A stretch of 64,000 nt of DNA from Clostridia bacterium (GCA_017428085.1 JAFRRP010000033.1:1-64000); one strand, 5' to 3'. Positions 1 through 7,179 are shown, counted from the first letter of the stretch. Made by a program: numbers and translations. Notes: generated from the sequence alone by a model not told the origin.

Positions 1-16
1 ACCTCAGTGCCGCTAT
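1..16. repeat. GTAG-class repeat arm, cut by window start
   Basis: The first bases match the inner part of the GTAGCGCGGCACCTCAGTGC arm seen complete at 23173, 36312 and 63202. Its GTAG foot would lie outside the window. Only half an arm is visible. Confidence 0.6.
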
Positions 17-116
17 AGACGCAAACAACTTTTTTAAAAAGATTGGTTCTTCACGGAAAACTGTGAGATTTGGATCAGAGAGGCAAATTGGAGTTTAGCG
101 AGCCGACGCGAACCCC

Positions 117-218
117 GTAGCACGCAGCCTCAGCTGCGTCATATCCGCACAAACAACTATTATCAGACTGTTTTCAAAGTAACATCCGCCTGATAACGCA
201 GCTAAGGCTGCGTGCTAC
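117..218. repeat. GTAG-footed inverted hairpin pair (REPIN-like)
   Basis: One arm (117-139) begins GTAGCACGCAGC and folds on itself (ACGCAGC...GCTGCGT); the inverse arm (196-218) ends GCTGCGTGCTAC. About 56 bp separate them. Each arm is its own hairpin and the two ends are complementary, the layout of REP doublets (REPINs). No T-run follows, so it is not a plain terminator. Bases 17-116 and 219-253 hold nothing I recognise. Confidence 0.8.
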
Positions 219-257
219 ATTTCTTCGACAAATCCCCGTTTGTTATCATCCCACAAA

Positions 258-299
258 AATAAAAAAAACAGCAGCGGGGTGGTTGATCCACTCCGCTGC
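258..299 (-). terminator. terminator copy, duplicate of the one at 1714-1753
   Basis: Stem 271-282 pairs with 288-299 around a TTGAT loop, with an A-run at 254-269 that is a T-run on the minus strand. It is nearly identical to the terminator behind the SCP2-like gene ending at 1773, but here no intact gene precedes it. Confidence 0.7.
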
Positions 300-318
300 C
301 TTCGTATGGTGTAATGGA

Positions 319-354
319 TTATTTCGCAAAATCGCCGATGCTTAATATCTGACT
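319..354 (-). pseudogene. 3'-end remnant of an SCP2-like gene
   Basis: Read on the minus strand, these 12 codons give SQILSIGDFAK and a stop; the intact gene at 1773-2591 ends in LLTIGDLAK. The similarity continues through the stop codon into the terminator. Upstream the frame meets a stop and the likeness ends. It looks like the tail of a lost paralogue, or one side of a duplication made when the intervening 1.4 kb arrived. Too short for a firm choice. Confidence 0.55.
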
Positions 355-360
355 AATTCA

Positions 361-398
361 AAAGCCGAGACTCACCGTTTTAAGTAAATCTCGGCTTT
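361..398 (-). terminator. Rho-independent terminator of the zinc-ribbon gene
   Basis: A 10-bp perfect stem, AAAGCCGAGA with TCTCGGCTTT, around an 18-nt loop; on the minus strand it ends in TTTTG. It lies about 45 bp past the stop codon at 442. Confidence 0.7.
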
Positions 399-441
399 CT
401 TAAAGCTGTTTTTTACAACCTTCTTTTTTAAAGTGTTTGAT

Positions 442-1365
442 TTAGTCTAATATAAAATGAATATTGTGTGAATTGTCTGCCAATTTAACGAATTGGCCTT
501 CTTTTACTTCTAACTTTTGCGGTTCACTGTTCGGCATTAAAACTATTGGACGTGCGCAATTTTCATCGAGAAACTCGTCCCAATCGCCTTCAGTTTTTGA
601 AGTACTATATGAAATACCGCTATATACAGAAACTTGACAAGCATATTGGTCATTATTCGTAACAGTATATGTCCCTGCGGGAAGATAAAACAATATGCAG
701 GTATAACTCAAATCCGACCAACCATTCAGTGTTACTTCTTTACCATAATCACCAAGAGAATCTGATGATAATACAATATCAACAACCTGTTTTTCTGTTG
801 TCGGCTCTATGGGCGTTTCTTCCGACTCCGTCGTGGGCTCTGTTTTCACCTCTGTTGTAGGTCCCGTCGTGGGCTCTGCTGTCGCCACTATTATGTTATC
901 TGTTGCTGGTTCTGTTGGAGCCAATGTTGTTTTATCGTCGGAGGTTTTTCCGAAAAATGCAAATAAAAGATAAAGAATCCAAGCAACAGCAATCACGCCG
1001 TACTTAATAGCAGGATGAAGGTTCTTCTTTTTTAACAAGATCAATGTAAGCGGCAACGGGAAAATAAAAATCCATCCCAATACCCAAAGCCATGTTTTCC
1101 GCGGTTTCTGTACCCCATTAGGATACCAGGTATATCCGCAATCTTTACAGAATGCAATCGTTTGATGCAGTATTTTTTTGCTGTTTTTCCCACGAACCTC
1201 ACCTTGATTTTCGCGTCTGATCTGGAAATTGGTACTACCGCATTTAGGGCATCCCTGTTTATTCAGGATCTCCTGATCTCTCAACATATCAGGCGTAATC
1301 TGTGAGCCACAAGCTTCACAAAACCGACCGGAAGTGATTTCCGCTCCGCAAGACGGACATTTCAT
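442..1365 (-). CDS. Zinc-ribbon membrane protein with Thr/Glu-rich linker, unknown function
   Basis: A 307-residue protein. It starts with a short double-cysteine ribbon (CPSCG near residue 3, CEACG near 16), followed by a second ribbon with CPKCG near 39 and CKDCG near 73. Two membrane segments follow (about 89-110 and 120-140), then a linker of repeated EPTT-like units and a C-terminal domain of about 100 residues that should lie outside the membrane. I prefer the ATG at 1365 to the one at 1380 because GAGGGTGG sits just upstream of it. A consensus promoter lies at 1441-1469. The gene is clearly more AT-rich than the window in general, suggesting transfer. The family is common in Clostridia; no function is proposed. 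Confidence 0.8.
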   Translation of the reverse strand: MKCPSCGAEITSGRFCEACGSQITPDMLRDQEILNKQGCPKCGSTNFQIRRENQGEVRGKNSKKILHQTIAFCKDCGYTWYPNGVQKPRKTWLWVLGWIFIFPLPLTLILLKKKNLHPAIKYGVIAVAWILYLLFAFFGKTSDDKTTLAPTEPATDNIIVATAEPTTGPTTEVKTEPTTESEETPIEPTTEKQVVDIVLSSDSLGDYGKEVTLNGWSDLSYTCILFYLPAGTYTVTNNDQYACQVSVYSGISYSTSKTEGDWDEFLDENCARPIVLMPNSEPQKLEVKEGQFVKLADNSHNIHFILD

Positions 1366-1440
1366 TTTTACCACCCTCATATTGCAATATTCGCATCATT
1401 ATTGATATGTTGGAGACAATAATAGATGCTGTTATCGAGA

Positions 1441-1469
1441 ATTATACTCTACTTATCGACAATTGTCAA
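1441..1469 (-). promoter_or_regulatory. Consensus sigma-A promoter with a palindrome over the -35
   Basis: On the minus strand TTGACA (1464-1469) and TATAAT (1441-1446) are separated by exactly 17 bp, a perfect match to the vegetative consensus. The palindrome GACAATTGTC (1458-1467) overlaps the -35 box and could be an operator for the divergent Cro-type regulator at 1509. The promoter drives the zinc-ribbon gene with a leader of roughly 70 nt. Confidence 0.75.
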
Positions 1470-1508
1470 TACAAAGAGTATCATTTATCGTTTTATAGGG
1501 TGAGACAA

Positions 1509-1718
1509 ATGATTGATTATTCCCCTTTCTATATAACGATAAAGAATAAAGACATCACAACATACAAGCTGATAAAAGAATACAACATCAGCAGAAGTCT
1601 GCTAGACCGGTTAAAACACAACAAACCGATCAGCACGGTCACATTAAACGACCTTTGCACGATATTAAATTGCAGGGTCGAAGACATTTTGGAATATATT
1701 CCGGATAATAAACAATAA
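1509..1718 (+). CDS. Small Cro/C1-type helix-turn-helix regulator
   Basis: A 69-residue protein of the short XRE type: a helix-turn-helix (ITTYKLIKEYNISRSLLDRL region), then the typical tail NCRVEDILEYIPD. An in-frame ATG exists at 1407, but the ATG at 1509 has AGGGTGA six bases upstream, gives the usual family length, and leaves the divergent promoter at 1441-1469 outside the coding region. It faces away from the zinc-ribbon gene, and the palindrome over that gene's -35 box is a plausible binding site. The coding sequence is AT-rich like its neighbour. Regulation of the neighbour is inference. Confidence 0.75.
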   Translation: MIDYSPFYITIKNKDITTYKLIKEYNISRSLLDRLKHNKPISTVTLNDLCTILNCRVEDILEYIPDNKQ

Positions 1719-1753
1719 AAATCAGCAGCGGGGTGGTTAATCCACTCCGCTGC
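1714..1753 (-). terminator. Terminator of the SCP2/transketolase operon
   Basis: Stem GCAGCGGAGTGG against CCACCCCGCTGC on the minus strand (one mismatch), loop ATTAA, then a T-rich tail. It lies 20 bp after the stop codon at 1773 and overlaps the end of the convergent HTH gene. Confidence 0.8.
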
Positions 1754-1772
1754 CTTCGTATGGTGTAATGGA

Positions 1773-2591
1773 TTACTTCGCCAGGTCGCCGATGGTCAGC
1801 AGGAAGCCGCCGAACTGCGCGCCGAACTCGGGGCCGCCGTCCATGATGAGCTTGCCGGACTTGGTGGATTCCAGCATGTCGTCAAGGCCCAGCAGGATGC
1901 CCAGCGCGCTGTCGTAGGAATCGAAGCGCAGCGTAAAGAAGGGCATGGCCCGCTTGTACTCGCCGCGGCCCGCGCGGGATTTGCCCGCCTTGATGCGGAT
2001 ATACGCGCTGGCCTCCGGGTGGTCGTTCACCGCCAGCGCGTAAACGCGGTCCGGCGATTTGCTGGTCCAGTCGTGGATCTCCGGGTGGCCCATCTTGTTG
2101 AGCTGGCTGATGCCGCTGGTAAGCAGATAGAACATGCACTTCACCATCAGCGCCTTGTCCTCTTCTTTTTCCGGCGGCTCGGTGGCGCCCAGCACGTTGG
2201 CCATTTTCAGCAGCGTCATCACGAAGCTGACGAACGCGCCGGGGGCTTTGCCGGGACGGATCTTCGGCACGCCGCCCTCTTTGATGGCGCCGGGGATATC
2301 GCCCTTAAAGAACTTATTCAGGGCTACCACGCTGGAAAACTCGATCTCGCTGTGGCCCTTGGTGAAGTCCAGGCACGGATGCACCAGCCATTCGCCGTTG
2401 TTGACGACAAAGTGGGTGCCCACCTTGCCCTCCGGCACCTCCGGGTTTTTCGCGCTGATCTGAATGATCGCGTGGGCGTGCTCAAATTTTTTCTTCAGCG
2501 ACGGAACGTCGTTGGCGATGACCTTGATAAGCGGAAGAGCGGCATTTAAAAATATCTTATTGGAATATAATTCTTCCTGTGGGATTGCCAT
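1773..2591 (-). CDS. SCP2-like protein B (two sterol-carrier-like halves), last gene of operon
   Basis: 272 residues, no signal peptide. Two halves of about 100 residues resemble SCP2 lipid-binding folds and are joined by a helical segment (KCMFYLLTSGISQLNKMGHPE). The same layout, with the related KLMFYLITVAISQI, appears in the gene at 5828-6589, so the two look like distant paralogues at opposite ends of one operon. GGAGGAG precedes the ATG. SCP2 domains generally bind hydrophobic ligands; a role in presenting a lipid-like substrate to the operon enzymes is inference. The fold assignment rests on pattern only, so an unrelated new family is possible. Its 3' end and terminator are duplicated at 258-354. 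Confidence 0.6.
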   Translation of the reverse strand: MAIPQEELYSNKIFLNAALPLIKVIANDVPSLKKKFEHAHAIIQISAKNPEVPEGKVGTHFVVNNGEWLVHPCLDFTKGHSEIEFSSVVALNKFFKGDIPGAIKEGGVPKIRPGKAPGAFVSFVMTLLKMANVLGATEPPEKEEDKALMVKCMFYLLTSGISQLNKMGHPEIHDWTSKSPDRVYALAVNDHPEASAYIRIKAGKSRAGRGEYKRAMPFFTLRFDSYDSALGILLGLDDMLESTKSGKLIMDGGPEFGAQFGGFLLTIGDLAK

Positions 2592-2609
2592 GGTATGCTC
2601 CTCCTTTTA

Positions 2610-3620
2610 TCAGAATTCGTCGTCCCAGTTGTCGTCTTCCTCGAAGTCCATCTTCATCAGCTCGCGCACCGCGGCGATGATGCCGTTGGAGTCGATGCCC
2701 ACCTCGGACATGATGTCCTCCTGCAGGCCGATGGGGGCGAACTTGTCGGGATGGCCCAGCATCTTGAACGCGCAGCCCTTGCCCGCCTGGGCCATGACCT
2801 CCGCCACGGCGGAACCGAGGCCGCCGATGGTGCTGTGGTCTTCCACGGTGATGATACGTCTGGTATCCAGCACCGCCTTGACGATGGCGTCCTTGTCGAT
2901 GGGCTTGATGGTGTGCATGTTCAGTACGCGCACCTTCAGGCCGTCGGTGTTCTCGAGGAATTTGGCCGCCTCTCTCGCCTGGAACACGCAGGAGCCGCAG
3001 GCGATGATCGTGGCGTCGGTGCCCTCGTGGAGCTCCACCGCCTTGCCGACCTCAAAGCCGTAGTTCATATCCTTATACAGCACACGGTCGAAGCCGCGGT
3101 TGATACGGATGTAGTACGGGCCCACGTTCTCATAGGCCGCGTTGACCGCGTTGGCGGTCTCAAAGCCGTCCGCAGGCACGATCACGGTCAGGTTGGGCAT
3201 GGCGCGGGTGATCGCCAGGTCGACGATCGCGTGGTGTGTGGAACCGGCCTGCCCGAAGGACGTGCCGGAGTGGGTGGCGATGATCTTGGCGTTGACGTTC
3301 TGGTAGCAGATATCCGTGTGCAGCTGATCGCAGGCGCGCATGGAGGTGAACGCCGAGAAGCCGGACAGGAACGGGATGCAGCCCGCGCGCGCCATACCGG
3401 CGGCCACGCCGAACATATCCTGCTCCGCGATACCCACGTTGATGACTCTTTCGGGGCAGGTCTTCAGCACATCGCCCAGCTTGGTGGATTTCGCAAGGTC
3501 GGCGGTAATGGCAACGACCTTGGGGTCCTTTTGCATGATATCGGAGATCGCCTTGCCGTAAATCTCAGCGGTAGCGACTTCCGTCTGGTCTATCGCGTTA
3601 TAAACAAATCCGCCTGCCAT
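2610..3620 (-). CDS. Transketolase, C-terminal subunit (pyrimidine-binding half), first copy
   Basis: 336 residues matching the C-terminal half of split transketolases: a Pyr domain with the cofactor-activating glutamate in NVGIAEQDM (about residue 70), then the transketolase C domain from about 200. The start is ATG 3620 (MAGGF), two bases after the stop of the N-terminal subunit gene, with GGAGG inside the end of that gene; longer frames upstream would overlap the N subunit. Together the subunits transfer a two-carbon ketol group between sugar phosphates with thiamine diphosphate. The C-terminus is unusually acidic (MDFEEDDNWDDEF). A second, different split transketolase lies at 23.3-25.1 kb, so this copy probably serves a special pathway. 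Confidence 0.85.
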   Translation of the reverse strand: MAGGFVYNAIDQTEVATAEIYGKAISDIMQKDPKVVAITADLAKSTKLGDVLKTCPERVINVGIAEQDMFGVAAGMARAGCIPFLSGFSAFTSMRACDQLHTDICYQNVNAKIIATHSGTSFGQAGSTHHAIVDLAITRAMPNLTVIVPADGFETANAVNAAYENVGPYYIRINRGFDRVLYKDMNYGFEVGKAVELHEGTDATIIACGSCVFQAREAAKFLENTDGLKVRVLNMHTIKPIDKDAIVKAVLDTRRIITVEDHSTIGGLGSAVAEVMAQAGKGCAFKMLGHPDKFAPIGLQEDIMSEVGIDSNGIIAAVRELMKMDFEEDDNWDDEF

Positions 3621-3621
3621 C

Positions 3622-4500
3622 TTATTTGCCCTCCTTTTCCGCGCGGGCGACTCTCGCCGCGTAATCTTCGTCCAGTTCGTTGTTGTACTTGGCAAAGGTG
3701 TCGTCGTCCAGCGCCATGTAGTGGCAGTGGTAGTCGCCGGCGATATCCTTGATGCCCGCGCCCTTCTCGGTATCCATGATGATGCAGGTGGGCGCGCACT
3801 TTTCCTTGGAGCGTTCAATGGCGGCGTCAATGGCGTCGCACAGCTCGTCGATGTGGTTGCCGTTGATCACAAGGGTGTTGAAGCCGAAGGCCTTGATCTT
3901 GTCGGCCAGGGGTTCCAGCTTCATGACTTCCTCGGTGGGGCCGTCGATCATGCAGTGGTTGCGGTCGATGAACACGATGCAGTTGGAAAGCTCGTAGTGG
4001 CTCATGGTCATGAACGCTTCCCAGTTGGAACCCTCGTCCAGCTCGCCGTCGCCGGTGACCACGTAGGTGAGATAATCCTTGCCCAGGATGCGGGCGGCCA
4101 GCGCCGTGCCCGCCGCGATGGAACAGCCGTGGCCCAGGGAGCCGGTGGAGGCGTCCACGCCGACGACCTTGTTGGAGTCAAGGTGCATGCCCATCTTGGA
4201 GCCGGACAGGTTGAAGGTCTTGAGCATCTCGGGATCGTTGAAGCCCTTGTCGCAGAGGACGGGGGCGTAGGCGATGGCCGCGTGGCCCTTGGAGAGGATA
4301 AAGCGGTCGCGGTCCTCCCACTGGGGATCGTCCACCTTGATGTTGAGATACTTGTGATACAGGACCGTCAGCAGGTCCATCACGCTGAGGCCGCCGCCGA
4401 TATGGCCGGAGCCGGCCCACTGGGTGGTCTGCAGGCAGAGCCTGCGGAGTTCATGCGCTTTCTTTTCAAGAGCAAGCCACTCTTGTTTGGATAAGGACAT
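3622..4500 (-). CDS. Transketolase, N-terminal subunit (ThDP-binding half), first copy
   Basis: 292 residues. It carries the thiamine-diphosphate motif beginning GDGELDEGSNWEAF and ending in the conserved N of FIDRN, plus SGHIGGG and the SKGHAA motif of transketolase N-terminal subunits. The adjacent C subunit gene starts two bases after its stop, so the pair is surely co-translated. Compared with the copy at 24233-25078 the sequence differs widely (for example CMIDGPTEEV against LQIDGTVEEV), so these are not recent duplicates. Apart from pentose-phosphate metabolism, split transketolases also act in specialised sugar routes; the aminotransferase upstream points to one, but the substrate cannot be read from the sequence. 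Confidence 0.85.
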   Translation of the reverse strand: MSLSKQEWLALEKKAHELRRLCLQTTQWAGSGHIGGGLSVMDLLTVLYHKYLNIKVDDPQWEDRDRFILSKGHAAIAYAPVLCDKGFNDPEMLKTFNLSGSKMGMHLDSNKVVGVDASTGSLGHGCSIAAGTALAARILGKDYLTYVVTGDGELDEGSNWEAFMTMSHYELSNCIVFIDRNHCMIDGPTEEVMKLEPLADKIKAFGFNTLVINGNHIDELCDAIDAAIERSKEKCAPTCIIMDTEKGAGIKDIAGDYHCHYMALDDDTFAKYNNELDEDYAARVARAEKEGK

Positions 4501-4530
4501 ATGTATTACCTCCGTTTTTCAAATTCTAAA

Positions 4531-4562
4531 AACTAAGAACCAAGAACTAAGAACCAAGAACT
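4531..4562. repeat. 7-bp tandem repeat (AACTAAG/AACCAAG), 4.5 units
   Basis: Alternating AACTAAG and AACCAAG units fill the gap between the transketolase N subunit and the aminotransferase stop codon. The unit differs from other 7-bp arrays in the window but the period is the same. No inverse arm is visible here. Confidence 0.75.
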
Positions 4563-4563
4563 A

Positions 4564-5814
4564 TCAATACTTGCTTCTGATCGCCTTGAACGCGTCGTCC
4601 GCCACCTCGCAGGTGCGGGCGATATCCTCGTCGGTAAGGGAGGCGTTCAGGAAGTGGTTGTGGTGCGACGTGATGTAGATACCGCGGTGGACCATCTCCT
4701 GTACCCAGTCCTGATGGATCAGCAGGGAGTCGTCGTCCGCCACGCGCAGGTAGAACAGCGCCGGCTCGCCGGAGACCACCAGATTGAAGCCGTTGTTGGC
4801 GGCGGCGGCCTTCAGGCCCTCCGTCAGCTTGAGGCCCTTCTCGCGGAACATCTTGGTCGCGTCCAGCTTCTTCAGCTTGTTGATGCAGGCGATGCCCGCG
4901 GCGAAGGGAACGGCGCTCATCCAGTAGGAGCCCGTGTAGCTCAAAGCGCTCATGGAGGACTTCAGGAATTCCTTGCCGCACAGGGCGGAGACGTTCCAGC
5001 CGTTGGCGATGGCCTTGCAGAAGCAGATCAGGTCCGCCTCGAAGCCGTAGAAGTGGTCGGAGCCCGCCAGATCCAGACGGAAGCCCGCGCGCACGTCGTC
5101 CACGATCAGCACGATGCCCTTTTCGGTGCAAAGCTTCCTGACCTTCTGCCAGTAGCCGTCCGCGGGCAGCACGTTATCAAAGAAGTTGCCGTGCAGGTAG
5201 GGGGTGGAGATGAACGCGGCGATCTCGCCCTCGTTTTCGGCCACCAGCTTTTCCAGCGCCTCAAAGTCGTTCCAGTCCACGTACAGGTTGTTGGCCACGT
5301 CCTCGGGCAGCACGCCGGGATAGTCGATCTTCTGCGTCCACATGGAAACGCCGTGATAGAAGCCGTTGACGAAGATGATCTTCTTGCGGTGCGTGTAGGC
5401 TCTGGCGCACATGATGGCGCCCTGGGTGGTGTCGTTGCCGTTCTTCATAAAGAACGCCCAGTCGGCGGAGGCGACGGTATCCACCATCAGCTCGGCCAGC
5501 TCCACGATCTTGGCGGAGGGCGTGGTCACGCAGTTTTCCTTTTTCGCCTGCTCGATGGCGGCGGCGTCCACGTCCGGGTCGTTATAGCCCAGCACGTTGG
5601 GGCCGTAGGCGCACATGTAGTCGATGAACTTGTTGCCGTCCACGTCCCAGAAGTAGGAGCCCTTGGCGTGGTCGGTAAAATAGGGCCAGCTCGTGGGCGG
5701 GATCCAGCAGCCTTCCGCGGGGCCCTGATGGCCGTACAGGCCGGAGGGGATCACCTGACACGCTCTTTTGAATAACTCGTTGCTTTTGGTATAGTCGTAA
5801 TATTTAGACGCCAT
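4564..5814 (-). CDS. Class III aminotransferase, glutamate-1-semialdehyde aminomutase-like
   Basis: 416 residues of the fold-type I class III family. Visible marks are the PLP-phosphate region MKNGNDTTQGAI (about 125), the FYHG turn (about 153), the PLP-binding aspartate in IVDDVRAGFR (about 240) and the Schiff-base lysine in CFCKAIANGW (about 268). Relatives include glutamate-1-semialdehyde aminomutase and amino-sugar or omega-amine transaminases. No tetrapyrrole genes are near, so a heme role is unlikely. It lies between an SCP2-like gene and the split transketolase, which suggests amination of a ketone made or used by the transketolase; that is inference. RBS GGAGGAA precedes the ATG. Confidence 0.85.
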   Translation of the reverse strand: MASKYYDYTKSNELFKRACQVIPSGLYGHQGPAEGCWIPPTSWPYFTDHAKGSYFWDVDGNKFIDYMCAYGPNVLGYNDPDVDAAAIEQAKKENCVTTPSAKIVELAELMVDTVASADWAFFMKNGNDTTQGAIMCARAYTHRKKIIFVNGFYHGVSMWTQKIDYPGVLPEDVANNLYVDWNDFEALEKLVAENEGEIAAFISTPYLHGNFFDNVLPADGYWQKVRKLCTEKGIVLIVDDVRAGFRLDLAGSDHFYGFEADLICFCKAIANGWNVSALCGKEFLKSSMSALSYTGSYWMSAVPFAAGIACINKLKKLDATKMFREKGLKLTEGLKAAAANNGFNLVVSGEPALFYLRVADDDSLLIHQDWVQEMVHRGIYITSHHNHFLNASLTDEDIARTCEVADDAFKAIRSKY

Positions 5815-5827
5815 TGTTTCTTCCTCC

Positions 5828-6589
5828 TTATGCCAGATACAGCGCTACGCGGTCGAGAATGCGGTTCAGGTTGTCGATCATATTGATCATGCCGCCCATG
5901 GCGATGGAGCCCTGACCGATGCAGGCCACGGCGTTGACCTTACCGTCGAACAGATCGCGGGCCAGCTGAATGCTCTCGAATTCCATGATGGCGCGGTACT
6001 TCTCCGGCATCCTTTTGATGGTGACAAGATGATGGTCGCGCACGCGGATGGTGGCGGCGGGGCCGCCCTTGATGGACATTTTCACGTCGCCGTCCGGGAT
6101 CAGATGGGCGCTGAACCGGCCGATCTCGTCCCGATTGGCGATCTGGGAGATGGCCACGGTGATGAGATAAAACATCAGCTTGGTGCTGGTCTCAAAGAAC
6201 ACGGGGTCTTCCAGATCCTTGGGATCGGGCCGCAGGTACTTGGTCAGCAGGTCGGTGAGGGGCGTAAAGCTCTTGAGCAGGAAGCCCAGATGGATCAGGC
6301 CCTTGCTGGGGAACGGCGTCACCGTGCCGTCGATCATGCCGTTGAACTTTTCGCAGGACGAAAACGGCAGCTTGATGGTACACTTGGGGTTGCAGCCATC
6401 CTCCAGACGGCAGTAACCGTTCTTGAAGTACAGCGTGGCCGCGGGGCCGTTCTTCACGTCGAAGCCGATGGAGATCGGTTTCTTGTTTTTCAACAGCGCG
6501 CGCGCGTTTTCATCCAGCTCGCAGAGGTTTTCGAGGGTTCCGAAAATAGCATACATGTTGATGTACGCAAGGGTTTTTGAATCTGTCAA
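5828..6589 (-). CDS. SCP2-like protein A (two sterol-carrier-like halves), first gene of operon
   Basis: About 253 residues. The first half (KNGPAATLYFKNGYCRLEDG onward) and the second (KGGPAATIRVRDHH onward) each look like an SCP2 lipid-binding domain, joined by a helix containing KLMFYLITVAISQI. A TTG at 6589 has a perfect AGGAGG eight bases upstream; a TTG at 6613 is an alternative start with a weaker GAGGA. The gene leads the operon SCP2-A, aminotransferase, transketolase N and C, SCP2-B. A sigma-A promoter lies at 6647-6675. Having two such proteins bracket the enzymes suggests a hydrophobic or carrier-bound intermediate, which I cannot prove from sequence. Confidence 0.6.
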   Translation of the reverse strand: MTDSKTLAYINMYAIFGTLENLCELDENARALLKNKKPISIGFDVKNGPAATLYFKNGYCRLEDGCNPKCTIKLPFSSCEKFNGMIDGTVTPFPSKGLIHLGFLLKSFTPLTDLLTKYLRPDPKDLEDPVFFETSTKLMFYLITVAISQIANRDEIGRFSAHLIPDGDVKMSIKGGPAATIRVRDHHLVTIKRMPEKYRAIMEFESIQLARDLFDGKVNAVACIGQGSIAMGGMINMIDNLNRILDRVALYLA

Positions 6590-6646
6590 AACACATTCCT
6601 CCTGTTTTTTCAAAGGCGATCGTCCTCTGATTAATATACATTACTT

Positions 6647-6675
6647 ATTTTACCAAAAATCAATATCAAAGTCAA
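6647..6675 (-). promoter_or_regulatory. Sigma-A promoter of the SCP2/aminotransferase/transketolase operon
   Basis: TTGACT (6670-6675) and TAAAAT (6647-6652) on the minus strand with 17 bp between, in an AT-rich stretch 58 bp before the TTG start at 6589. Confidence 0.75.
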
Positions 6676-6700
6676 TCTATATTTATTAATAATTTACAAA

Positions 6701-6740
6701 CAAAATAAAAATTCGCCCGATGCGTGAACATCGGGCGAAT
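6701..6740 (-). terminator. Strong terminator of the small-peptide operon
   Basis: Perfect 12-bp stem ATTCGCCCGATG / CATCGGGCGAAT with a 6-nt loop, followed on the minus strand by TTTTATTTTG. It starts 13 bp after the stop codon of the 35-residue ORF. Confidence 0.85.
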
Positions 6741-6752
6741 TCATACGTCAAA

Positions 6753-6860
6753 TTATTTTGAGACGTTTTCGATCAAAGCGGTAATACTCTCGATCATGCT
6801 TTGGATCAGATTGAGAACCGTTTCAAACGCGCTTTTAAAAGCTTCTACAAATTTGTCCAT
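6753..6860 (-). CDS. Amphipathic 35-residue peptide (small ORF 2)
   Basis: ATG at 6860, GAAAGGAG seven bases before it, stop TAA at 6753. The peptide starts MDKFVEAFKSAF and ends TALIENVSK; Phe, Val, Leu and Ile recur every three to four residues between acidic, polar and basic ones, as in a single amphipathic helix. It has no cysteine, proline or signal sequence. It is followed at once by a strong terminator and preceded by a second small ORF 21 bp upstream, so the two form a transcription unit. Size and pattern recall phenol-soluble-modulin or holin-like peptides, but I recognise no homologue. Too short for standard gene prediction. Confidence 0.65.
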   Translation of the reverse strand: MDKFVEAFKSAFETVLNLIQSMIESITALIENVSK

Positions 6861-6881
6861 GGGGATGCTCCTTTCTAACTA

Positions 6882-6962
6882 TCAGAAAATTCCGAAGAAA
6901 GAAACGATGCCGCCGAAGCCGCCCAACAACCCTTTTACATAGTTATAAAGCACCTGAAACAT
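6882..6962 (-). CDS. Hydrophobic Gly/Phe-rich 26-residue peptide (small ORF 1)
   Basis: ATG at 6962, an AAAGGTG ribosome-binding site, stop TGA at 6882. It opens MFQVLYNYVKGLL, continues with a GGFGG turn and ends in a very hydrophobic SFFGIF. Only one charged residue (Lys10) is present, so it should insert into or lie on the membrane. It shares a promoter (extended -10 at 7017-7025) and terminator (6701-6740) with the amphipathic peptide downstream. It could be a two-component membrane-active peptide pair, a signalling peptide or a toxin-like peptide; no processing or immunity gene is adjacent. Function unknown. Confidence 0.55.
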   Translation of the reverse strand: MFQVLYNYVKGLLGGFGGIVSFFGIF

Positions 6963-7016
6963 AATAACACACCTTTTATTCCCTCAAATTGCTGTACTCT
7001 TGCTCAGTGCGTTATC

Positions 7017-7025
7017 ATCATATCA
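7017..7025 (-). promoter_or_regulatory. Extended -10 promoter for the small-peptide operon
   Basis: Minus strand TGATATGAT, i.e. a TGn extension directly in front of TATGAT (7017-7022), about 55 bp before the first small ORF. No good -35 is visible at the right spacing. Confidence 0.5.
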
Positions 7026-7150
7026 CGGATTTATGACAAAAATATGAACAAAAGAGCGAATTGTGAAATTTCTGTGCCAAAAATCACTACTCGTTTTTGT
7101 GGATTTTTGACAAACTGAATGAATTGTGCAAAAAAACACCATTTTGTCAA

Positions 7151-7179
7151 TTGTAAATTGCCCCGCGATACATTATAAT
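7151..7179 (+). promoter_or_regulatory. Sigma-A promoter of the sugar symporter gene
   Basis: TTGTAA (7151-7156), 17 bp, TATAAT (7174-7179), 37 bp before the ATG at 7217. It is divergent from the small-peptide operon; the 250-bp AT-rich gap (6963-7216) between them holds both promoters. Confidence 0.8.

Noticed and set aside
117..218. Ordinary Rho-independent terminators as explanation for the GTAG hairpin pairs
   Set aside because: Arms lack T-runs, occur in pairs with fixed feet, and appear inside operons and once inside mutL; real terminators nearby look different.
1407..1508. Longer start for the Cro-type regulator
   Set aside because: The extra codons overlay a perfect promoter of the divergent gene and lack a ribosome-binding site; the ATG at 1509 has a good one.
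4564..5814. Heme-pathway glutamate-1-semialdehyde aminomutase
   Set aside because: The family resemblance is real, but no tetrapyrrole gene is near and the operon partners are transketolase subunits and SCP2-like proteins.
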